Origin: Wenzhouxiangella sediminis
Lineage (GTDB): Bacteria > Pseudomonadota > Gammaproteobacteria > Xanthomonadales > Wenzhouxiangellaceae
Length of the DNA: 64,000 nt
Reading direction: 5' to 3'
Assembly: GCF_003410055.1 (NCBI RefSeq)
Contig: NZ_QUZK01000022.1
Span: forward strand, 106,956-170,955
Numbering within the stretch: the first letter of the stretch is position 1; the number at the start of each line of letters is the position of its first letter. This document shows positions 57,319 to 64,000 of the stretch, piece after piece. The notes under the pieces were generated by a model. The model was not told the DNA's origin. It did no database searches and saw nothing but the letters and a program-made list of their open reading frames with translations. The position numbers were made by a program, and so were the translations under genes.

Positions 57319-57858
57319 ATGACGAGCGAACAGGAATCCAAACTGGCCTGGCTGCTGGCCGTGGCCGCCGACAGCGCGCCCGAATCCGTTGCCGAGACCC
57401 ACGCGGTGGTGACCGGACTGCTGTGCGGAAAGCCCGACCAGGACGAGAACGAGCTGGCCACCCACCTTGCCGCCCTGCAGGTCGGCGACTGGACCTCGGA
57501 GCGAATCCTCGACCAGCTGGGTCCGGCCCTGAAGCAGCTGCGCAACGAGCTGGCTTCCGAGAACATGGACTTCCAGCTCCTGCTGCCCACCGAGGACCGC
57601 CCCCTGGAAGAGCGCACGCGCTGCCTGGCGCACTGGTGCTCGGGCTTTCTGACCGGATTCGGCGCGGCTTCCCCGACGATCCGCTCCGAAGAGGCCAGCG
57701 ATGCCCTGCGCATGGTCGAACAGATCGCGCGCGCGGCCACCGACCCGGATTCCGACCAGGAGGCCGAGGAAGGCGCCTACATCGAGCTTGTGGAGTTCGT
57801 GCGCGTCGCCATCCTGATGCTGCGCGAGGAATGCCGCTCGGGCGTCACCAAACACTAA
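57319..57858 (+). CDS. ygfB: UPF0149 family protein YgfB
   Basis: 179 residues from the ATG at 57319 (MTSEQESKLAWLL); upstream in-frame codons lie in the promoter region. All-helical UPF0149 fold with the conserved HAVVTGLLCGKP near the start, RCLAHWCSGFLTGFG in the middle and YIELVEFVRVAILML near the end. The function in most species is unknown; YgfB has been reported to influence beta-lactam resistance through other regulators in Pseudomonas. It leads ygfB-pepP-ubiH-ubiI-like. Confidence 0.92.
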   Translation: MTSEQESKLAWLLAVAADSAPESVAETHAVVTGLLCGKPDQDENELATHLAALQVGDWTSERILDQLGPALKQLRNELASENMDFQLLLPTEDRPLEERTRCLAHWCSGFLTGFGAASPTIRSEEASDALRMVEQIARAATDPDSDQEAEEGAYIELVEFVRVAILMLREECRSGVTKH

Positions 57859-57873
57859 GAACGACGGTCTGAG

Positions 57874-59175
57874 ATGATTCGAAGCGAGGAGTTTGCCAGG
57901 CGCCGCCACAGGCTGATGGAAGAAGCCGGACCGGGCGCCCTGATCGTGCTGGCCGCCGCACCCGAGCGGCTCCGCAACGGCGACACCTTCTACCCGTATC
58001 GCCAGGACAGCGACTTCCTCTACCTGACCGGGCTGGACGAGCCCGAGGCCGTGCTGGTACTGCGCCCGGGCAGCGAAAGCGGCGAGCAGATCCTGTTCCT
58101 GCGCGAGCGCGATCCCGACCGCGAGCGCTGGGACGGACCGCGCCTGGGCCTCGACGGCGCCATCGAACGGCTGGGGATGGACGACGCCTTCCCGATCGGC
58201 GACCTCGACGACATCCTGCCGGGCATGATGGAAGGCTGCGAGCGCATCTACCACCTGGTCGGCAAGGATGTGCAGCTCGACCAGCGCATCATCGGCTGGC
58301 GCAACCGCCTGCGCGCCGAGCAGCGCGGCAGCCACGGTCCCGGCGAGATCGTCGCGCTCGAACCCCTGCTGCACGAACAGCGCCTGATCAAGTCACGCGA
58401 CGAGATCCGCTGCATGCAGCGGGCGGCGAAAGTCTCGGCCGCCGCCGTCTCGCGCGCCATGCGTGCTTGCCGGCCCGGCATGAACGAAACCGAGCTCATG
58501 GCCGAGCTGCATTACGAATACACCCGCAACGGCTGCCCCGCCGCCTATCTGCCGATCGTGGCTGGCGGCGACAATGCCTGTGTGCTGCACTACATCCGCA
58601 ACGACCAGGCGCTGCCCGACGAGGGCCTGGTGCTGATCGACGCCGGCTGCGAGCTCCACGGCTATGCGGCCGACATTTCGCGCACCTTTCCGGTCGGCGG
58701 GCGCTTCAGCTCGGCCCAGCGCGATCTCTACGACGTGGTGCTGGCCGCACAGCACGCCGCCATCGACCAGGTCCGTCCCGGCAGGCCCTTCGAGGCTTTT
58801 CACGACGCCGCGGTGCAAACGCTCACCCGCGGCCTGATCGACCTCGGCCTTCTGTCCGGCAGCCTGGACGAGAACCTCGAGGAAGGTCACTACCGCCGCT
58901 TCTACATGCACAAGACCGGCCACTGGCTGGGCCTGGACGTGCACGACGTGGGCGACTACCGCATCGACGAACAGTCGCGCGTGCTCGAGAAGAACATGGT
59001 CACCACCGTCGAGCCGGGGCTCTACATCGACGACCGCGTGGATATTCCCGAGCATTTCCGCAACGTCGGGATTCGCATCGAGGACGACATCCGCGTCACC
59101 GACGACGAGCCGGAGAACCTGACCCGCGCCGTGCCCACCGATCCCGACGAGATCGAGGCGCTGATGCAGTCATGA
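57874..59175 (+). CDS. pepP: Xaa-Pro aminopeptidase (aminopeptidase P)
   Basis: 433 residues, usual length. It releases N-terminal residues before proline, with two metals. The N-terminal domain (about 1-170) begins MIRSEEFARRRHRLMEE and contains YRQDSDFLYLTGLDEPEAVLV. The pita-bread catalytic domain has metal ligands in VLIDAGCELHGYAADISRTFPV (two Asp), HKTGHWLGLDVHDVGDY (His), VTTVEPGLYID (Glu) and GIRIEDDIRV (Glu). It is separated from ygfB by 15 bases and from ubiH by 7. Confidence 0.97.
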   Translation: MIRSEEFARRRHRLMEEAGPGALIVLAAAPERLRNGDTFYPYRQDSDFLYLTGLDEPEAVLVLRPGSESGEQILFLRERDPDRERWDGPRLGLDGAIERLGMDDAFPIGDLDDILPGMMEGCERIYHLVGKDVQLDQRIIGWRNRLRAEQRGSHGPGEIVALEPLLHEQRLIKSRDEIRCMQRAAKVSAAAVSRAMRACRPGMNETELMAELHYEYTRNGCPAAYLPIVAGGDNACVLHYIRNDQALPDEGLVLIDAGCELHGYAADISRTFPVGGRFSSAQRDLYDVVLAAQHAAIDQVRPGRPFEAFHDAAVQTLTRGLIDLGLLSGSLDENLEEGHYRRFYMHKTGHWLGLDVHDVGDYRIDEQSRVLEKNMVTTVEPGLYIDDRVDIPEHFRNVGIRIEDDIRVTDDEPENLTRAVPTDPDEIEALMQS

Positions 59176-59182
59176 GCCGGGC

Positions 59183-60382
59183 ATGAACGACTTCCACTTC
59201 GACGTCATCATCGTCGGCGGCGGACTGGCCGGTTCCGCGCTGGCACTCGGGCTAGCGCAGGCCGGCAAGCGCGTCGCGCTCGTCGAGGCCTTCGAGCCGA
59301 AGGCCGACTCAAGGCCCAGCTTCGACGACCGCACCCTGGTGGTCAACGCCGCTTCGCTCAACATCCTGGCCAACCTGGGCGTTCTCGAAGACGGCCTGAC
59401 CGCCTGCCCGCTCAGGCACATCGAAATCAGCCGCGCCGGGGCGCCGGGGCACCTGAGCCTGCATGCGTCCGAACACGGCTGCGAGCGCTTCGGGGCGGTC
59501 ATCGTGGCCCGCGAGCTCGGTGCCGCCATGCTCAGGCGGCTCGAATCGACCGCCGGCATCGAATCCTTCTGCCCGGAGAAACTCGCCGGTGTCGAAGCCA
59601 ACGAAGACCGCGTGACCATCCATCTCGAAAGCGGCAGGCAGTTGAGCGGCCGGCTGCTCGTGGGCGCCGACGGCACGAACTCCACCGTCCGCCGACTGAG
59701 CAGCATCGACAGCGAGCGATACGACTACGGCCAGTCGGCCATGATCTTCAACGTGCGCTGCCCCGAGCGAGCGGCCGAAACCGCCTGGGAGCGCTTCACG
59801 CCGGCCGGTCCACTGGCCTTCCTCCCGCAGCCCGAAGACCGCCTGGGCGTAGTCTGGATCGATCGAAACGAGGCGATCGAAGCCACCCAGACCCTGGATG
59901 ACGAACAACTCGTCGAACGCCTCGAATCGCGCAGCGGGCGCACGCCCGGCGGCTTCACGTCGCCCGGCAAACGGGCGAACTATCCGCTGGCCCTCACCCG
60001 CACGCCGCGCCCGTTCGCCCCGCGCGTGGTCCTGGTCGGCAACGCCGCCAACACCGTCCACCCGGTTTCTGCCCAGGGCTTCAACCTGGGGCTGCGCGAT
60101 GTCGCCGCCCTGGTCGATCACGCCGGCGCCGCCGAAGATTCCGGCCGCAGTGAGGTGCTCGGCGCCTGGTTCGACGACCGCCGCGACGACCAGGCGGCCA
60201 CCGTGCGCTACACCGACACGCTGGCACGCGCCTTCTCCAACCCCTCGACGATTGTGCAAATGGGAACCGCACTGGGCCTGTTCGCCCACGCCGCCGCGCC
60301 CGCGCTCTCCAGGCGCCTGGTACGTTCGGCCATGGGCTTTCGAGAGCCGGTCAGCACGCTGGCCCGGGACCGAACGTCATGA
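59183..60382 (+). CDS. ubiH: 2-octaprenyl-6-methoxyphenol hydroxylase (UbiH)
   Basis: 399-residue flavoprotein monooxygenase of ubiquinone synthesis. FAD-binding VIIVGGGLAGSALALGLAQ, the DRTLVVNAASLNIL active-site strand, LLVGADGTNSTVRR and the C-terminal NAANTVHPVSAQGFNLGLRD. The first signature usually reads NAAHTLHPVAGQ, so the Asn for His is a small deviation. The position after pepP is conserved. It overlaps the next gene by 4 bases (ATGA). Confidence 0.93.
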   Translation: MNDFHFDVIIVGGGLAGSALALGLAQAGKRVALVEAFEPKADSRPSFDDRTLVVNAASLNILANLGVLEDGLTACPLRHIEISRAGAPGHLSLHASEHGCERFGAVIVARELGAAMLRRLESTAGIESFCPEKLAGVEANEDRVTIHLESGRQLSGRLLVGADGTNSTVRRLSSIDSERYDYGQSAMIFNVRCPERAAETAWERFTPAGPLAFLPQPEDRLGVVWIDRNEAIEATQTLDDEQLVERLESRSGRTPGGFTSPGKRANYPLALTRTPRPFAPRVVLVGNAANTVHPVSAQGFNLGLRDVAALVDHAGAAEDSGRSEVLGAWFDDRRDDQAATVRYTDTLARAFSNPSTIVQMGTALGLFAHAAAPALSRRLVRSAMGFREPVSTLARDRTS

Positions 60383-61572
60383 GGGTCGATCACGACATCG
60401 TCGTCGCCGGCGGCGGAGTCGCCGGGGCCACGGCGGCCGCCCTGCTGGCGCAATCGGGCCACAGCGTCGCGCTCGTCGACCGGCGCCGGCCCGACATGCC
60501 CGACCCCGATTCGGACTTCGATCCGCGCGTCGTGGCGATCGCGCCCGGCTCCGCGGCGGTGCTGGGCGCCGCAGGCGCCTGGGAGCGGCTGCCGGAGAAC
60601 CGGCTCGGACCTTACGACCGCATGCAGGTCCATGCCGACGGCGGCGAGATCGTGTTCCGCGCCTCCGAGCACGGCCTCGGCAAGCTGGGCTGGATCGTGG
60701 AAGTGCCCTGGCTGCAGGCATCCTGCTGGCAGGCCCTGGAAGCCATCGACGGCGTCGAGCTGATCGCACCGGGCAGCGTCAGCGGCTTCAGCCAGCGAGA
60801 GGACCATATCCGCCTGGAAATCGAAGGCGGCAAGACGCTTCGGTCCCGCCTGCTGGTCGCCGCCGACGGCGCCCGCAGCCGCCTGCGTCGCCTGGCCGGC
60901 ATCGAAACCGACCTGTGGCACTACAACCAGCAGGCCCTGGTCACCCACGTCGAAACCGAGCGACCCAACGACGGCATCGCCTGGCAGCGCTTCACCGAGC
61001 ACGGCCCGCTCGCCCTGCTGCCGCTGGCCGACGGGCGCTCGTCCATCGTCTGGTCGCAGCCCGAGCGGCGCGTGAGCGAGCTGAAAACGCTCGACGACGA
61101 AGGCTTTCTGGCCGAACTCAACGCCTGCCAGGACAGTCCCTTCGGCGAGGCGACGGCAGCGACGAAGCGCTACGCCTTCCCCCTGATTCGGCGCCAGGCG
61201 AAGAACCTGGTCAGCGGCCGCGTCGTCCTGCTGGGCGACGCCGCCCGCAATGTGCACCCACTTGCGGGACAGGGGCTCAACCTGGGCCTGATGGATGCCG
61301 CGGCCCTGGCCGAAGTGCTGGCCGACTGGCGCGGCGAATCCGACCCGGCACGCGCCCTGGCCCACTACCAGCGCTGGCGCATCAGCGGCGGCAGCCTGGT
61401 CGCCGGCGGCATCCACGCCATCAACGAATTCACCCGCGCCGGACCCGGCCGCTCCCTGGCCGGCCTGGGCTTTTCGCTGGCCGGCAGGCTCTGGCCCCTG
61501 CGCGAGGCCTTCGTCGAGCACGCCTGCGGCCTCGAGCGCGACAGCCCCAAGCTGGCCCGCAGCGCACGATGA
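60379..61572 (+). CDS. UbiI-like ubiquinone-biosynthesis hydroxylase (VisC family)
   Basis: 397 residues, paralogue of UbiH. FAD motif IVVAGGGVAGATAAALLAQ, DPRVVAIAPGSAAVL, LLVAADGARSRLRRL and GRVVLLGDAARNVHPLAGQGLNLGLMDAAAL. It would hydroxylate C5 of the ring (UbiI) if it is the true orthologue; UbiF-type C6 hydroxylation cannot be ruled out. Overlap with ubiH indicates coupled translation. The operon order ygfB-pepP-ubiH-ubiI-like is classical. Confidence 0.88.
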   Translation: MRVDHDIVVAGGGVAGATAAALLAQSGHSVALVDRRRPDMPDPDSDFDPRVVAIAPGSAAVLGAAGAWERLPENRLGPYDRMQVHADGGEIVFRASEHGLGKLGWIVEVPWLQASCWQALEAIDGVELIAPGSVSGFSQREDHIRLEIEGGKTLRSRLLVAADGARSRLRRLAGIETDLWHYNQQALVTHVETERPNDGIAWQRFTEHGPLALLPLADGRSSIVWSQPERRVSELKTLDDEGFLAELNACQDSPFGEATAATKRYAFPLIRRQAKNLVSGRVVLLGDAARNVHPLAGQGLNLGLMDAAALAEVLADWRGESDPARALAHYQRWRISGGSLVAGGIHAINEFTRAGPGRSLAGLGFSLAGRLWPLREAFVEHACGLERDSPKLARSAR

Positions 61573-61581
61573 CCCGCTGAG

Positions 61582-62475
61582 ATGACCACGCCTTCGCCCC
61601 TCAAGGCCGCGCTGCTGGTCCTGGCCGGCGCGATCATGCTCAGCTTCGCGGCGATCTTCGCGCGCCTGACCGGCATGCCGCCGACGACGTCGGGCTTCTA
61701 CCGCATGGTCTTCGGCTGCCTGGCCTTCGCCGGCCTGCTGGCGCTGCGCCCGGAAATGCGCGTGGGCTGGCGCGACAACTGGGCCGGCTCCTTCCTGATC
61801 GGCGCCTTCTTCGCCGCCGACATCTGGTTCTGGCACCGCGCCATCGAATACATCGGCCCGGGCCTGTCGACCCTGCTGGCCAATTTCCAGGTCTTCCTAC
61901 TGACCGCCATCGGGGTGATCTGGATGCGCGAGCGCGTGGGCTGGCGCTTCGCAACCGGTCTCGGGCTGGCCATGGGCGGCCTGTGGCTGCTGTTTGGGCG
62001 CGACTGGGCCAACCTGCCGCCGGACTATCGAATGGGCGTGATACTCGGCCTGCTCACCGCCCTGGCCTACGCGCTCTACCTACTCAGCCTGAGGGGTTTC
62101 CAGATTCGCCACGGCCACATCCGGCCGGAAGCGAGGCTCCTGCAGTCCACGTTCTTCTGCGCCCTGATCCTGGGTGCCGCCAACCTGGTCGAGGGCAACA
62201 GCTTCGACATTCCGACCTGGAACGCCCTGGCAGCGCTGATCGGGTTGGGCCTGGTCTGCCAGGTACTCGGCTGGCTGTCGATCACCCGCGGCATGCCCTT
62301 CCTGCCAGCCGGCCTGGTCGGCCTGCTGCTTCTCATCCAGCCGGCCTCCTCGGTACTCTGGGATTACCTTATCTTCGGCCTGCGCCTCGACGCCTGGCAA
62401 CTGACCGGCATCGGCCTGGCCCTGGTCGGCATCTACTTCGGCCTGCGGTCGGCCTCGAGACGGAAGCTGGGCTGA
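61582..62475 (+). CDS. EamA-family (DMT) drug/metabolite transporter
   Basis: 297 residues with about ten membrane helices and two EamA repeats (about 10-140 and 155-290): ALLVLAGAIMLSFAAIFARL at the start, ADIWFWHRAIEYIGPGLSTLLANFQ, and near the end GLLLLIQPASSVLWDYLIFG with the typical Gln-Pro motif. It starts 9 bases after the UbiI-like stop. The substrate cannot be predicted. Confidence 0.92.
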   Translation: MTTPSPLKAALLVLAGAIMLSFAAIFARLTGMPPTTSGFYRMVFGCLAFAGLLALRPEMRVGWRDNWAGSFLIGAFFAADIWFWHRAIEYIGPGLSTLLANFQVFLLTAIGVIWMRERVGWRFATGLGLAMGGLWLLFGRDWANLPPDYRMGVILGLLTALAYALYLLSLRGFQIRHGHIRPEARLLQSTFFCALILGAANLVEGNSFDIPTWNALAALIGLGLVCQVLGWLSITRGMPFLPAGLVGLLLLIQPASSVLWDYLIFGLRLDAWQLTGIGLALVGIYFGLRSASRRKLG

Positions 62476-62584
62476 CCGCCATGCGTCGGGGGCGGCGCAA
62501 GAGCCGGTTTGCACAGACATCCCGAGCCGCTAGAATCGGCGGCGGGAAGGGTGTCTGGCTTGAAGCAATCGGGGAGGAAGTCCC

Positions 62585-63112
62585 ATGTCCCGCTATCGCT
62601 GGCTATCACGCCTCTTTTTCTGCTCGACCCTGTTGACGCTCCTGGCCTCGGCCGCGGCACCGGCACCGGCACAGGATTCCGAGTATTGCCCGGGACCGGT
62701 CAGGAGCACGGACACGCTCACGGCACGCGTCTCGGCAGAGAACAACAGCCGGGGCGACCTGCTGGTGCTGCTCGACACGGATGAAGACGACGGACCCGAG
62801 CACGCGCTGCACGGCGCGACGCGCCAAAGTGCAGAGCTGGCGTCCGCCGTCGAGAAGATTCAGAATCTCTCCGGTCCAGCCCGGGTTTCGCTGATGTTCC
62901 GAACTTCGGCGGGACCGAGCGCCTTCGAAATCGGTGTTGACCAGGACGGCGCTGACCCCATCCGCATGCTGACCGGACCGAGCGAGTGCTTTCCCGAAGA
63001 GACGGATACCGACCTCTGGCTCACCGGCCTGGCGCACTACGCGCTCTCCAGCTTCGAGCCGCTAGCCCGATCGAGAGTTGAAGGTCTGAGACAGGCCTCG
63101 CTCCTGAGGTAG
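62585..63112 (+). CDS. Exported protein of unknown function
   Basis: 175 residues with a signal peptide (SRLFFCSTLLTLLASAAAPAPAQ). The mature region has a Cys near the start (EYCPGPV) and another in SECFPEE, which could form a disulfide, with mixed alpha/beta composition (TARVSAENNSRGDLLVLLDTDE, RVSLMFRTSAGPSAFEI). No family is recognised. A GGGAGGAAG ribosome-binding site is placed before the ATG. Confidence 0.78.
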   Translation: MSRYRWLSRLFFCSTLLTLLASAAAPAPAQDSEYCPGPVRSTDTLTARVSAENNSRGDLLVLLDTDEDDGPEHALHGATRQSAELASAVEKIQNLSGPARVSLMFRTSAGPSAFEIGVDQDGADPIRMLTGPSECFPEETDTDLWLTGLAHYALSSFEPLARSRVEGLRQASLLR

Positions 63113-63203
63113 ACGATCGAAAGCAAGGTTGGCCGCGATTGCAACCAGAACCCGGGCGAGCTGCGGAGATTCCTGCAGACCCTTTTTTCGCTTGCCTCCG
63201 CGA

Positions 63204-63232
63204 ACTCTGCGTTTTCTGCGACTCTGCGTGAG
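63204..63232. repeat. Short CTCTGCG repeat block
   Basis: ACTCTGCG (63204-63211), TTTTCTGCG (63212-63220) and ACTCTGCG (63221-63228) form a small imperfect tandem block between the convergent exported-protein gene and ung. It resembles the other short-unit intergenic repeats. The rest of this 138-base gap holds no gene I can see. Confidence 0.5.
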
Positions 63233-63250
63233 CCCTAATCCACTTGGGCT

Positions 63251-63934
63251 CTAGAGACTCCAGTCGATCGGCGTCACCCCGCGACTGGCCAGCCATTCGT
63301 TGGCCTTCGAGAAATGCCGGCAGCCTAGGAAGCCGCGGTGGGCCGACAGCGGTGAGGGGTGCGGGGCCTTGAGCACGAGATGGCGCCGGCGGTCGATGCC
63401 GGCGCCCTTTTTCTGGGCGTGGCTGCCCCAGAGCAGGAAGACCACGTTGTCGCGCTGCTCGTTGACCGCGCGCACCGCCGCGTCGGTGAATTGTTCCCAG
63501 CCCTTGCCCTGGTGCGAACCCGCGTTGCCCTTCTCGACGGTGAGCACGGCGTTGAGCAGCAGCACGCCGCGGTCGGCCCAGGCTTGCAGGCAGCCGTGGG
63601 CGGGCGGCGAATAGCCGAGGTCGGACTCGATTTCCTTGAAGATGTTGACCAGCGAGGGCGGCGGGCGCACGCCCCTCTGCACCGAAAAACACAACCCGTG
63701 CGCCTGCCCCGGCCCGTGGTAGGGATCCTGGCCGAGGATCACCGCCTTGACCTTCGACAGGGGCGTGGAATCGAGCGCGTTAAAGATCTGCGGACCCGGC
63801 GGGTAGATAGTGGCCCCGGCCTGCTTGCGTTCCACCAGAAAGCGCTTCAGGCGGCGCATGTAATCCTTCTCGAATTCCCCGCCGATGGCCTCGAGCCACT
63901 CGGATTGGAGTTGGATGTCGCGTTGCTCTTGCAT
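63251..63934 (-). CDS. ung: Uracil-DNA glycosylase (family 1)
   Basis: 227 residues, usual Ung length. It excises uracil from DNA for base-excision repair. The water-activating loop is [18 protein letters not shown] with Asp70. The uracil-binding region is [17 protein letters not shown]. The DNA-intercalation loop is [13 protein letters not shown] with the catalytic His. The start codon at 63934 is followed upstream, after 3 bases, by a tandem GGGGTTC array, and no Shine-Dalgarno sequence is visible. Confidence 0.97.
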   Translation of the reverse strand: MQEQRDIQLQSEWLEAIGGEFEKDYMRRLKRFLVERKQAGATIYPPGPQIFNALDSTPLSKVKAVILGQDPYHGPGQAHGLCFSVQRGVRPPPSLVNIFKEIESDLGYSPPAHGCLQAWADRGVLLLNAVLTVEKGNAGSHQGKGWEQFTDAAVRAVNEQRDNVVFLLWGSHAQKKGAGIDRRRHLVLKAPHPSPLSAHRGFLGCRHFSKANEWLASRGVTPIDWSL

Positions 63935-63937
63935 GGA

Positions 63938-64000
63938 GGGGTTCGGGGTTCGGGGTTCGGGGTTCGGGGTTCGGGGTTCGGGGTTCGGGGTTCGGGGTTC
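63938..64000. repeat. Tandem GGGGTTC array (at least 9 heptamers), reaching the window edge
   Basis: Nine uninterrupted GGGGTTC units fill 63938-64000 exactly, and the array may continue beyond the window. It starts three bases upstream of the ung ATG. Runs of four G separated by TTC satisfy the G-quadruplex motif many times on the plus strand. Confidence 0.97.

Overview
The window is a dense, GC-rich chromosomal segment of a gammaproteobacterium. Four landmark gene orders support this: rpsO-pnp, the zapB-like/zapA/6S RNA/5-formyl-THF cyclo-ligase unit, the divergent ygfB-pepP-ubiH-ubiI-like unit, and lpxO next to dusA. High GC, an IPTL-type C-terminal sorting tag and an 'IFxDxFE'-like C-terminus point towards Xanthomonadales or Wenzhouxiangella-like Chromatiales. 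That genus-level placement is inference. I see no plasmid, phage or CRISPR features.

Layout. 0-4 kb: start of an outer-membrane protein cut by the window edge, a DUF6165 protein, pnp and rpsO with its promoter and terminator. 4.2-12 kb: a tightly overlapping six-gene minus-strand operon, BlaI-type repressor / M56 membrane metalloprotease / TolC-like channel / His-rich lipoprotein / periplasmic adaptor / RND pump. This is a metal-efflux unit apparently controlled by a BlaR1-BlaI-like pair whose protease carries a Cys/His-rich loop. 12-17 kb: liuB-liuC-liuD (leucine/isovalerate breakdown) with two near-identical inverted-repeat elements in its intergenic gaps. 17-22.5 kb: tex, a LuxR-type regulator, and DUF3014 and DUF6279 envelope proteins.

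22.7-36.9 kb is the most unusual part: a cell-envelope island. It holds an orphan C25 (gingipain-like) protease, a DUF11 protein with an IPTL-CTERM-type tail, and two divergent three-gene operons. The minus operon encodes a secreted protein, a two-domain parvulin lipoprotein and a sulfatase-like/TPR lipoprotein. The plus operon encodes a TPR lipoprotein, a CRTAC1/UnbV lipoprotein and a second parvulin lipoprotein. All six products carry export signals, and the two arms mirror each other.

36.9-64 kb: parC, a tail-anchored BLUF photoreceptor, an exported methyltransferase-like protein, trmB with tRNA-Lys, a large beta-helix surface protein, a Pat-like acyl-CoA synthetase/GNAT fusion, a PepSY/PhoP/PhoQ-like/mazG operon, a CtlX-like hydrolase, lpxO, dusA, a diguanylate cyclase, rpiA, an EVE protein, the 6S RNA locus, the ubiquinone hydroxylases, an EamA transporter and ung.

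Two repeat classes punctuate the intergenic spaces. One is short tandem arrays with 7- or 8-bp units sharing an AACC-like core, often directly against a start or stop codon. The other is inverted-repeat elements, including a 274-bp MITE-like element with perfect 25-bp ends between rpiA and the EVE gene.
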